Assembly: GCA_964534315.1 (NCBI GenBank)
Contig: CAZHOV010000103.1
Span: 1 to 21,162 of the forward strand
Source: CAZHOV01 sp964534315
Lineage (GTDB): Bacteria; Bacteroidota; Bacteroidia; Chitinophagales; Saprospiraceae
DNA: 21,162 nt
Direction: 5' to 3'
Positions 1 to 7,684 of this stretch are shown piece by piece (position 1 is the first letter of the stretch; every line of letters begins with the position of its first letter). The notes beneath the pieces are model-generated. The model made no database searches. It saw only the letters and a program-made list of their open reading frames with translations, and was not told where the DNA came from. The translations under genes were made by a program, and so were the position numbers.

Positions 1-117
1 GCTACTGCTAAATTATTCAAAAATCATAATCTTTCGCTTGCGAAAGATCAGTTACTTAATGAATTTCATGAGAATATGATCATTAATGGATCTAGCATTG
101 CGGAGATCAGCAACTAG
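1..117 (+). CDS. Possible 3' end of a truncated gene at the window edge
   Basis: Frame 1 is open from the window edge to a TAG at 115-117 and would encode 38 C-terminal residues, ending in IAEISN. The composition (Leu, Asn, Lys, Glu) is plausible for a soluble helical protein, but no family is recognised and the stretch is short enough to be chance. It contains the palindrome CTTTCGC-TT-GCGAAAG at 31-46. If real, the gene runs rightward and converges on the haloperoxidase gene, with the intergenic repeat at 147-231 just after its stop. Confidence 0.35.
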   Translation, partial: ATAKLFKNHNLSLAKDQLLNEFHENMIINGSSIAEISN

Positions 118-146
118 TTCTGGTAATAGAAAATAAGAATTAGAGT

Positions 147-231
147 AGGTGTCTTTTAAGTCTATGAGAAAACTTCTTAAAGATTTTTTATAATTTAATA
201 AATATCCTTTTTTAAAAAAATAACCCCACAC
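147..231 (+). repeat. Diverged intergenic repeat, copy 1
   Basis: This AT-rich stretch aligns almost without gaps to 12399-12486. The best-conserved core reads ATTTTTTATA, then TTTA, ATAT and a T-run followed by an A-run, ending in ATAACCC and CACAC. By eye the identity is about 65-70 percent, with one small indel near the end. Both copies lie about 30 bp after the stop of a rightward gene and before a leftward gene. No function is known to me. It may be an old mobile-element remnant or a shared 3' element. Confidence 0.55.
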
Positions 232-324
232 TAAACGGTAAGGGCAAAATGCTCAATCAGAAAGATTATCCTTTCCTATGGTTTGACAAAGCTGTTTTTC
301 TCAAAGTAGGAAGTGGAGTGGCTT

Positions 325-341
325 AAACACCAAAGGTGTTT
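325..341 (-). terminator. Mini-hairpin 3' of the haloperoxidase gene
   Basis: AAACACC-AAA-GGTGTTT is a perfect 7-bp stem with a 3-nt loop, 19 bp beyond the stop codon of the leftward gene. No long T-run follows it, so it is at best a weak intrinsic terminator or an mRNA 3'-end stabiliser. The 7-3-7 geometry recurs in other hairpins of this window. Confidence 0.4.
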
Positions 342-359
342 GGTTTGGAGATACCCTCC

Positions 360-3300
360 TCAAATCCGCACAATCTTCCGCAAAAATCGAAGTTCTCCCT
401 CCCTATTTTCCAACTCAATCAAATAGACACCTTTAGGGTAAGTACCAAAATCTAAACGGGCCTCCTGATTGGTGAAATCCAGCACACCAAATTCCATCAC
501 TACCCCATTCAAATGAATAATCCGATATTTCATCATGGACTCTCCCTCCATTTTAACTGTCAACATATTGGTGACCGGATTCGGAAATAATTGAAGCTTT
601 TCCTGTGCAATATTCTTCACCGAACTCAACCCCTCATCAATCTCCCCATTACAATTATTATCAATACTATCCAACACCTCTTCCGCTGTCGGATTGATCA
701 TCGGATCTTCATCATTGCAATCCTGAAGATTGGCAACATAAAAGGGAGGCGCAACCGCATCGCAAATCTCTAACACACTATCCGGATTACCAAAGCCATC
801 TTCATCATTATCCTGATAATACACAAAGGTTGCTAAACCATCATCTACCATACCACTGCAGTTATTATCAATGCTGTCACAAACTTCGGTTGCATCCGGA
901 TTGATCAAGGCATTCGTATCGTCACAGTCCAAGGCATTGGTAACAAAACCAACCGGAGGCATAATCAAACAGGTATCGATAAGAGAATCCGGATTTCCAA
1001 ACAAATCATTGTCCATATCCCGATAATAAGTAAAGACTTCCAGGTCTTCGTTAATTTGGCCATCACAATTGTTATCGATACCATCGCAAGTCTCCAGGAC
1101 ATTGGGGTGAACCAAAGAATCGGCATCGTTACAGTCGAGCGCATTAGTAACATACCCTATCGGAGGTACGACTAAACAAGTGTCTATGAAAATGGCTTCA
1201 TTTCCAAAAGAATCATTGTCCATATCCCGGTAATAAGTGAAGACTTCCAGGTCTTCGTTGATCTGCCCATCACAATTGTTGTCAATACCATCGCAAGTTT
1301 CTGACATGGCCGGATTGACATCCGGATTGGTATCATCACAGTCCTGGTCATTAGTAGAATATCCCATGGGAACCGTATCCAAACAGGTAACAATAAGACT
1401 ATCGGAGCGACCAAAATCATCCTGGTCAAAATCCCAGAAATAAGTATACAACTGAAGGCTATCGTCGGGCATACCATCGCAATCATTGTCCAGCCCATTA
1501 CAAATTTCGGAGGCACCTGGATAGATCGTTGGGTCATTATCATTACAATCATAAAAGCTCAGGAAACCATCACCATCATCATCTCTAAAGAAGTATTGCT
1601 CAGCGAAATAGAAAGCATCTACTCCGATTTCTATTCCCATCAACCGCCCAGGTATATCATCAGCAGGCGGGTGGATACCTCCCCAAATACGAGATAGACT
1701 GCATTGATCCGACGCATCGCGATAAGTCGCCCATTGCAAGGTGATATCTACACTTGGGCCATCTTCAAAAACCAGGAATTCATTAGCTGGACAGAAAAAC
1801 TCTCCCATACCGCCCGGGAAGTATTCATCTCCGGTGAGCAGCGTCAGCACTTCCGCAGCTGCCCTGGAATACGTTGAATGTCCGGAAACGTATCCAGCAA
1901 AAGGCGGCGTTACAAAGGAAGGACGCTGATAAGGCCACCATTCTTCCGCTAAGATCCAATCAACTCCGGCTTCGGTATTGGCGGGGTTTGGAATATAATC
2001 GGGGCCTCTCCACGCTTTTAATTTGATCTTCCCTACATTTCCCCCGGGGGCTAAAGGATCGCCGGGTTCAACTAATTCAATGTACCCCGGAATCAGATGC
2101 AGACCGCCTGGGTGGTAAGACGGTAAATTGGGATCGGAACTCTGTCCTAACTCCGCCATCCCACGGATAGCGGAAACAGGTCGTACATAATCGTACCAGC
2201 CTTTAACGCCCCAGGCGCTGATAGCCACGTCGTGCATGGCTCCACCAAGCATCAGGTAGGCTTTAACGTCCCATTCCAAGTCATCCATAACTACCCCCTG
2301 GCCACGATACCGTTTTTCAAAATCCGGATGGTCATTGACGTAATTCAGAATGGTAAACCAATGCCCTGGAGGCGTTTCCGAATCAGGTCCGTCAGCCCAG
2401 AATTCAGCCAGTACCCGGCCGTAATCTCCGCGAGGTACGATTTGGGGATCATAGGGTTGTCCGGTTATAGGATTAACCGCATGGCCCGGACTAGGGTCTC
2501 CGCCTTCGATCAGATCGTAGAAATCGCGAAGTTCCGGAATAGAATCCGGATACTTCTGAATATTACCAATCGAAGCAGGAGAAATATCCCACATGGTGGT
2601 GTCATTGGCATCCAGGTGAGCCGACCATACAGAAACCAGTTCAAATCCCCATTTATATTCTTCTGAAAGTCCACCCGTATCCTGGGTATTTAGATAGGGA
2701 GGCGGTCCGGGATCATGGTAGACCCAGTAATTATCTCCATCGCGCTGGTAGATGTCCAGGTCTTCAGGTTGCAGGGAAAACGGGGTAACGATTCCCCATT
2801 CCGGGCTGAGGAATTCAGGCGTATTTAACGGAATAGGATTACCACCTTGATCAATAAAAACATCCAGGGTGAGTGGTTGCCATCGGTTGAAGTCAGAAAT
2901 GTCTGGATTACCAGGCAAGTCCATTATTAAAGGGTCGTTGACCGGTTCATAATAGAGATTCTCATAACTACCCGCTTCATTAGCTCCATCTTCCATACCA
3001 AAATCGATCATACAATTGGCAATGTAATTACCCATTGCAGCAGCAGAACCCGTGGTATAATCGGTAGAGGTACTATCCCAATCATAGCCTTGAGTCGCCA
3101 TAAAAAAATCAATGTCGGTAAAAAGGGCATTTTCACCAGGAGAACCATCGAATCGGTGGCGGAGCATACGGTAGGCCGCATAACTAATGGCCCTATGTCG
3201 TGCCGCTTCAATATCAGTAGGCATGGGGAAGCTATCGAGCGGGCAAACAAATCCATTGACCGTATCCCCTAGTAGCCAGGGCCTGGCAGTCGTATCATAA

Positions 3301-3491
3301 ACCGCCCAGGCATCGTACATGGCAGCGGAGGTATGAAATAGATTGCGGGCATGAACGGTAGGCCTAGCGAAATCGCCCCGGATGGCTTGCAAGAGTAATT
3401 CATTCCATTCGCGCGCAATAGACTCCTGGGCATGATTAATTTGAAAGGTAAATAACGAAATAAAACAGAGGGTAAAGATCTTTTTATGCAT
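360..3491 (-). CDS. Secreted vanadium-haloperoxidase/PAP2-like protein with MopE-type repeats and T9SS tail
   Basis: The 1043-aa product starts with a signal peptide (hydrophobic stretch ending in HAQ near residue 21). The first about 630 residues resemble bacterial vanadium-dependent haloperoxidase-like/PAP2 proteins. R437 lies in a VRPVSAIR motif, SGHS places H538, and R601 to H607 fall in RIWGGIH, matching the usual vanadate/phosphate pocket residues. Residues about 635-955 form repeats of the MopE type (DxDxDGFG, DCDDxxPxxxP, ExCDGIDNNCDG), which are likely Ca- or metal-binding. The last about 75 residues (LQLFPNPV, then GVYLIEL) are a type A T9SS sorting domain, so the protein should be exported and attached to the cell surface. 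The haloperoxidase versus phosphatase reaction cannot be settled from sequence alone. The start at 3491 gives a good signal peptide and a TACCTTTG promoter lies just upstream. It appears monocistronic. Confidence 0.88.
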   Translation of the reverse strand: MHKKIFTLCFISLFTFQINHAQESIAREWNELLLQAIRGDFARPTVHARNLFHTSAAMYDAWAVYDTTARPWLLGDTVNGFVCPLDSFPMPTDIEAARHRAISYAAYRMLRHRFDGSPGENALFTDIDFFMATQGYDWDSTSTDYTTGSAAAMGNYIANCMIDFGMEDGANEAGSYENLYYEPVNDPLIMDLPGNPDISDFNRWQPLTLDVFIDQGGNPIPLNTPEFLSPEWGIVTPFSLQPEDLDIYQRDGDNYWVYHDPGPPPYLNTQDTGGLSEEYKWGFELVSVWSAHLDANDTTMWDISPASIGNIQKYPDSIPELRDFYDLIEGGDPSPGHAVNPITGQPYDPQIVPRGDYGRVLAEFWADGPDSETPPGHWFTILNYVNDHPDFEKRYRGQGVVMDDLEWDVKAYLMLGGAMHDVAISAWGVKGWYDYVRPVSAIRGMAELGQSSDPNLPSYHPGGLHLIPGYIELVEPGDPLAPGGNVGKIKLKAWRGPDYIPNPANTEAGVDWILAEEWWPYQRPSFVTPPFAGYVSGHSTYSRAAAEVLTLLTGDEYFPGGMGEFFCPANEFLVFEDGPSVDITLQWATYRDASDQCSLSRIWGGIHPPADDIPGRLMGIEIGVDAFYFAEQYFFRDDDGDGFLSFYDCNDNDPTIYPGASEICNGLDNDCDGMPDDSLQLYTYFWDFDQDDFGRSDSLIVTCLDTVPMGYSTNDQDCDDTNPDVNPAMSETCDGIDNNCDGQINEDLEVFTYYRDMDNDSFGNEAIFIDTCLVVPPIGYVTNALDCNDADSLVHPNVLETCDGIDNNCDGQINEDLEVFTYYRDMDNDLFGNPDSLIDTCLIMPPVGFVTNALDCDDTNALINPDATEVCDSIDNNCSGMVDDGLATFVYYQDNDEDGFGNPDSVLEICDAVAPPFYVANLQDCNDEDPMINPTAEEVLDSIDNNCNGEIDEGLSSVKNIAQEKLQLFPNPVTNMLTVKMEGESMMKYRIIHLNGVVMEFGVLDFTNQEARLDFGTYPKGVYLIELENREGELRFLRKIVRI
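1004..1301 (-). repeat. Recent in-frame duplication within the MopE repeats
   Basis: Two 91-bp segments, 1004-1094 and 1211-1301, are nearly identical at the DNA level and lie 207 bp (69 codons) apart. They encode repeats containing YYRDMDND, CDGIDNNCDG and QINEDLEVFT. The neighbouring repeat units of this gene are far more diverged, so this pair looks like a recent duplication or a gene-conversion tract. Confidence 0.8.
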
Positions 3492-3533
3492 AGGGTGTTC
3501 GATTTATTTTTTAATCTCTCCAAATGATTCTTG

Positions 3534-3541
3534 CAAAGGTA
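3534..3541 (-). promoter_or_regulatory. Bacteroidota -7 element for the haloperoxidase gene
   Basis: On the minus strand this reads TACCTTTG, a full match to the Bacteroidota -7 consensus TAnnTTTG, 42 bp before the start codon. No good TTTG -33 element is seen at the usual 19-bp distance. Confidence 0.5.
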
Positions 3542-3765
3542 ATACTATCCAATAAAGAAAAGGATTCATTAGAAAGATAAAAGTGAAGAATTTCAGTCAA
3601 AAACCTATTTTTTGTTAGGGTTTTGTAGGTTTTTCATTATTTCATATTTGCGAGAATTTTTTATCTGAGTAAATGATTATATAAGAAAAGTAACTTTCTT
3701 AAGAAGTGCAGCACACCTTGATATAAAAACCAAGGAAGCATTAAAATCTGCATAAAAAATATTTA

Positions 3766-3830
3766 GCTCCTCCGGAGCATGCACCATTTGAGGCTTTGTA
3801 AATGCTAATGATGTGTTGCTCCTCTGGAGC
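3766..3830. repeat. Paired mini-hairpin element, copy 1
   Basis: Two 5-3-5 hairpins, GCTCC-TCC-GGAGC (3766-3778) and GCTCC-TCT-GGAGC (3818-3830; the stem extends to 7 bp as TTGCTCC/GGAGCAA), have centres 52 bp apart. The spacer contains CTTTGTA. This spacing and layout match the three copies near the right end of the window. The element lies in the 435-bp gap 3492-3926, which otherwise holds only the -7 element, AT-rich sequence and the heptamer array. No gene is supported in that gap. Confidence 0.6.
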
Positions 3831-3899
3831 AAAAGATAAAAACCAATAAAAAGCAGAAGCAGCACCAAATTCATTACTTTTTCATTATCTTTTCATCCA

Positions 3900-3920
3900 T
3901 TCTTAATTCTTAACTCTTAA
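3900..3920 (+). repeat. Heptamer array before the racemase start
   Basis: The 7-bp units TTCTTAA, TTCTTAA and CTCTTAA stand head to tail, followed by a decayed TTACATA. The array ends 6 bp before the ATG at 3927, where a ribosome-binding region would normally lie. Confidence 0.6.
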
Positions 3921-3926
3921 TTACAT

Positions 3927-4607
3927 ATGAGAACTCTAGGCTTAATCGGCGGCACCTCCTGGCATTCTACCGTCGACTATTATCGATACATCAACATCCT
4001 GGTAGGTGAAAAACGGGGCACCCATCTCAGCCCCCCTCTCCTACTCTACAGCCTCAATGTCGAATTAATGAGGCGGGGAGATTGGGACGAGATCAATCAG
4101 CGCTATCTCGAGATCGCCCTTATGCTGCAAACCGCGGGAGCGGAAGGCGTTATGATCTGTGCGAACACCCCTCATAAGGTTGTCCCTTTTGTAGAGCCAA
4201 AGATGGACATCCCCTTCATTCATATTGCCGACGCTACCGGAGCGGCAGCTCAGCGAAAAGGGCTTCAAAAACTGGGCTTACTTGGCACTTTACCCGTCAT
4301 GCAAGGAGATTATATCTCGGGCAGGATTGAGCAGCATTTCAACATCCCCGTAATTGTCCCCTCGGGAAAGGACCGCAAACAGGTACATGACTTCATTGCT
4401 AATGAATTAACTAAAGGCATCTTTACCGATTCCACCAAAACCTTCTTTCTTAACCAAATGGAGAAGCTTCAAAAAGAGGGCGCGGATGGCATCATCATGG
4501 GATGTACGGAAATCCCCATGCTTGTTAAACAAGACGATATAGATCTTCTGTTATTAGATACTACTTATTTGCACGCTCAAAAGGCAGTGGAGTTTATTTT
4601 GGGATAA
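3927..4607 (+). CDS. Aspartate/glutamate racemase family protein
   Basis: The 226-aa soluble protein opens with MRTLGLIGGTSW, typical of the Asp/Glu racemase (aspartate racemase, YgeA/RacD-like) family. The two expected catalytic cysteines are visible: C78 in ICANTPHKV and C193 in MGCTEIPML. Length is normal for this PLP-independent family, which interconverts L- and D-amino acids by a two-base thiol mechanism. The substrate (Asp, Glu or another amino acid) cannot be told from sequence. It likely supplies D-amino acids for the cell wall or other uses. The gene seems to stand alone: its nearest upstream gene is divergent and the downstream CHAT gene starts 104 bp away. A heptamer array and no Shine-Dalgarno precede the start. 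Confidence 0.88.
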   Translation: MRTLGLIGGTSWHSTVDYYRYINILVGEKRGTHLSPPLLLYSLNVELMRRGDWDEINQRYLEIALMLQTAGAEGVMICANTPHKVVPFVEPKMDIPFIHIADATGAAAQRKGLQKLGLLGTLPVMQGDYISGRIEQHFNIPVIVPSGKDRKQVHDFIANELTKGIFTDSTKTFFLNQMEKLQKEGADGIIMGCTEIPMLVKQDDIDLLLLDTTYLHAQKAVEFILG

Positions 4608-4613
4608 AATGAC

Positions 4614-4621
4614 TAACTTTA
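4614..4621 (+). promoter_or_regulatory. Possible -7 element for the TPR-CHAT gene
   Basis: TAACTTTA matches TAnnTTTG except for the last base and lies 90 bp before the CHAT start, just after the racemase stop. The -33 region is poor, so this is a weak call. If it is used, the leader carries the hairpin at 4655-4671. Confidence 0.25.
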
Positions 4622-4654
4622 CAAAAAACAGTAACCAAACACTCCACCATCAAA

Positions 4655-4671
4655 TAAACCCGAAGGGTTTA
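4655..4671 (+). terminator. Hairpin between the racemase and CHAT genes
   Basis: TAAACCC-GAA-GGGTTTA is a perfect 7-bp stem with a 3-nt loop, 47 bp after the racemase stop and 40 bp before the CHAT start. No T-run follows. It could be a weak terminator or a leader hairpin of the CHAT mRNA. Confidence 0.4.
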
Positions 4672-4711
4672 GGGCTTCCCTGACTATCGTGTACATAAAC
4701 AACCATGATCT

Positions 4712-7621
4712 ATGAGAATTTTTCTTCTTAGTACAGGCATCCTTTTTTGTTCGTTGACCTTACTTGCTCAAAATAAAGATTCCCTGCTCCTTAAAGCTGT
4801 TGAAGCCAAAGACTATGAAAAAGCCTTGGCGCTAATCGATGATGGAGCAGATAAAAAACCGGTAGCCGGAGCCTTGGGTAATTATTATTTGAGTAAAAAA
4901 GACTTTCCCGGCGCAGTAGCTTCTTTCCAGCTTGCCGTAGAGTACATAAAAGAGACGACAGGAGAAACCGATGAGCAATACGGCCAGTATCTCAACACCT
5001 TAGGGGAGCTTCACTTCATGATGCGCAAAAAGCAGGAAGCGTTTAGCTACATCGAAGAAGCTAAGGCGAGCGCCGCTAAACACCTCGGAAAAGAACATCC
5101 GGTTTATGAATTGAGCGTGAGTAACCTGGGGGCATTAAAACTTTACACTCGCCAATACAAAGATGCCTTACCCTTACTCATAGAGGGATACCAACTTTCC
5201 AAAAAAATACTGGGCCCCGAAAAACCCGAATATGCGATTCGTTTGAATAATCTGGCAGGATGTTACATGCGTCTTGGACAATACGACAAAGCAATTCCTT
5301 ATCTTACCGAAGCTAAGAACATTACGGAAACCAAACTCGGAAAGGACAATTTGGATTACAGTGTTCGCTTAAATATGCTGGCTGGCGTCTACAGAAGATT
5401 AGGCCAAAACGAAAAGGCTATTACCCTCCAATTAGAAAGTAAAAAGATCATAGAAAAATTAGATAAACCCGACGAACTCGTCAAGAATCTTGGAAATCTT
5501 GCAGTTCTATATCAAATCACAGAAGACTATGAGAAAGCCTTACCCATTCAGGAGAAAGCTGTTGAAATGGCAAAAAATACGCTGGGTGAAGCAGATAAGA
5601 TCTCCATTTTACAACTGCACTATTTAGGAACCCTTCATCGGAAAATGGGCGATGTGGAAAAAGCCTTAGACTATCAAATGCAAGCCCTAAATCTCAATAA
5701 TGAGCATCATGGTCAGGATAATCCTGACTACGGCCGGATTTCCTTAGAGCTTGCAAAAATAAAACGGCTGGAAAATCAACCTCAGGAAGCCCTCGATCAT
5801 GTGCAAAAAGCCTTGGAAAATCTACAAAAAACGTTGGGTAAGGATCACCCGGAATACCCGGATGCCTTGTTAGAACTCGCTATTATTCAAGAGCAATTAG
5901 ATCAAATCGAAGCTGCTGCAGCCTCTTACGAGGAAATCCACCGATTAGCCCTCAACCGCGTCACCAATTCTTTTGACCAATTCAGTGAAGAAGAACAAGC
6001 CGCTATGTCCATAAAGATAGACGGCTATTTCGAACACATCCGTTCTTTTTCCTTTCAGCATCCGGAAGCCACCAACCTGATCAAAGTAGGATATGATGCC
6101 ATGCTTACTTTTAAGGGATTGATATTAAACAACCGTAAACAACTGCTGGAAGGACTTAGGAATACGAGTGATAAAACCCTTCATGAAGAATATCAAAAGT
6201 GGATGAGCTTAAAAGAGTTGTTAGCAAGGCAATACAGTCTGCCGGCTCAGGACCGCCTACCTGATTTTGATAGTCTCGAAAACGTGGCCAACCAATTGGA
6301 GAGTTCGTTAGCCCGGCAATCTACTCCATTCCGAAAAGCCCGCAAGGTAGCCAATTGGAAAGAACTCCAACAACAATTAGAACCTGCTCAAGCCGCCATT
6401 GAGTTTATCAAATTCACCTTACAAGAAGCTGGCACCCCTACAGATACTGTTTTTTATGGTGCTTATTTGATAAAAAAAGACCTTGATGAGCCGATCATGA
6501 TCTCTCTTTTTAAAGAAGATGACTTAAGAAAACTCTTTGGAGATTCTCAAAAGAAAAATCAGGATTATGCAGACGGACTTTATTCGGTGGGCGGCCGGGG
6601 TATTACAGAAGAAGATGACAGCAAAACACTCAAAGAGCTGGTCTGGGACCCCATAGCTCCCCACCTCGAAGACGTTCAGACCATCTATTACTCCCCCGAT
6701 GGTCTGTTACACCGGATTAACTTTTCAGCCATCTTTACGAGCGAAGAGGAAATTCTTGCCAACCGTTACAATATGCATCTCCTGGGCAGCACCCGCCAAC
6801 TGGTATTTACCACTGCGCCTTCCAATATAGCCAATCAAAATGCCTTGCTATTTGGAGGTATTGAATACAATTGGGATAGTACCCTGGTAGAAAAACCAAC
6901 CGCCCAAAATGAGGACAACACGAGATCTGCTATTTTTGATGATCTTGGAACAGGAATGGGTAGCTGGGCAAAATTGAGGTTTACCGAAAGGGAAGCCTCT
7001 GCCATTAAAGACCTGCTGTCGGAATCTGGATTTGAAGTAGCTTATTATAACAAACTATCGGCCAGAGAAGATATTTTCAAACAACTAGGAAACAAAGAAG
7101 CTTCTCCAAAAATAATCCATCTGGCGACTCATGGCTATTTTTTCCCGTATCCAAAAGAAGAACAGCAGATGGATCTTCAACAAAGCGGCTTCAAAGCATC
7201 ACTGCACCCGATGGTTCGTTCCGGACTAATCCTCGCGGGCGCTAACAGGGTGTGGAGGGGCGATGCGCCTCTGCCAGATATAGAAGATGGGGTCTTAACA
7301 GCCTATGAGATCGCACAATTAGACCTTAGCGGAACCGACCTGGTAGTTATGTCTGCCTGCGAAACTGGCTTAGGTGATATCGAAGGTAGCGAAGGCGTTT
7401 ATGGGTTGCAACGGGCCTTTCAGATTGCCGGGGCGCGATATGTGATCATGAGCTTGTGGCAGGTGCCAGATTTTGCTACCAAGGATTTGATGGAAACCTT
7501 TTATCAATATTGGATTGATGAAAAATTAAGCATACAAGAAGCATTTCAAAAAGCCCAGATTGAGATGAAGGATCGATATTACAATCCTTCCATGTGGGCA
7601 GGTTTTGTATTAGTAGAGTAA
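4712..7621 (+). CDS. Secreted TPR-CHAT domain protein (caspase-like protease fold)
   Basis: The 969-aa product begins with a signal peptide (MRIFLLSTG to LLAQ, about residue 20). Residues about 30-420 are kinesin-light-chain-type TPR repeats with a period near 42 residues (e.g. LNNLAGCYMRLGQYDKAIPYL), a protein-binding scaffold. The C-terminal third is a CHAT domain with the expected His-Cys dyad: H807 in HLATHGYF and C883 in SACETGLG, followed by GVYGLQRAF and SLWQVPD. CHAT domains share the caspase/separase fold and many are proteases, so activity is plausible because both dyad residues are present. The signal peptide places it outside the cytoplasm, unlike the cytoplasmic TPR-CHAT of some CRISPR systems. 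Two paralogous exported proteins follow on the same strand, the first only 63 bp downstream. No T9SS tail is visible. Confidence 0.9.
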   Translation: MRIFLLSTGILFCSLTLLAQNKDSLLLKAVEAKDYEKALALIDDGADKKPVAGALGNYYLSKKDFPGAVASFQLAVEYIKETTGETDEQYGQYLNTLGELHFMMRKKQEAFSYIEEAKASAAKHLGKEHPVYELSVSNLGALKLYTRQYKDALPLLIEGYQLSKKILGPEKPEYAIRLNNLAGCYMRLGQYDKAIPYLTEAKNITETKLGKDNLDYSVRLNMLAGVYRRLGQNEKAITLQLESKKIIEKLDKPDELVKNLGNLAVLYQITEDYEKALPIQEKAVEMAKNTLGEADKISILQLHYLGTLHRKMGDVEKALDYQMQALNLNNEHHGQDNPDYGRISLELAKIKRLENQPQEALDHVQKALENLQKTLGKDHPEYPDALLELAIIQEQLDQIEAAAASYEEIHRLALNRVTNSFDQFSEEEQAAMSIKIDGYFEHIRSFSFQHPEATNLIKVGYDAMLTFKGLILNNRKQLLEGLRNTSDKTLHEEYQKWMSLKELLARQYSLPAQDRLPDFDSLENVANQLESSLARQSTPFRKARKVANWKELQQQLEPAQAAIEFIKFTLQEAGTPTDTVFYGAYLIKKDLDEPIMISLFKEDDLRKLFGDSQKKNQDYADGLYSVGGRGITEEDDSKTLKELVWDPIAPHLEDVQTIYYSPDGLLHRINFSAIFTSEEEILANRYNMHLLGSTRQLVFTTAPSNIANQNALLFGGIEYNWDSTLVEKPTAQNEDNTRSAIFDDLGTGMGSWAKLRFTEREASAIKDLLSESGFEVAYYNKLSAREDIFKQLGNKEASPKIIHLATHGYFFPYPKEEQQMDLQQSGFKASLHPMVRSGLILAGANRVWRGDAPLPDIEDGVLTAYEIAQLDLSGTDLVVMSACETGLGDIEGSEGVYGLQRAFQIAGARYVIMSLWQVPDFATKDLMETFYQYWIDEKLSIQEAFQKAQIEMKDRYYNPSMWAGFVLVE

Positions 7622-7634
7622 AAAGGTATCTTTA
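7604..7634 (+). promoter_or_regulatory. Promoter of the first IPTM-CTERM protein gene
   Basis: TTTG (7604-7607), 19 bp, then TATCTTTA (7627-7634) fits the Bacteroidota TTTG-N19-TAnnTTTG pattern with one mismatch. The -33 part lies inside the end of the CHAT coding sequence. The downstream leader matches that of the next paralogue. Confidence 0.6.
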
Positions 7635-7684
7635 AGCGCCCAAAACCGTGTATTCCACCAATAACGTATTAATTTCGTATTTTC

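Noticed and set aside
2232..2666. Plus-strand open frame of 144 codons inside the haloperoxidase gene
   Set aside because: It is antisense to a well-supported coding region with clear catalytic motifs and has no family resemblance.
3677..3874. Leftward open frame of 65 codons
   Set aside because: It is formed by the paired-hairpin repeat and surrounding AT-rich sequence; the protein has no family-like features.
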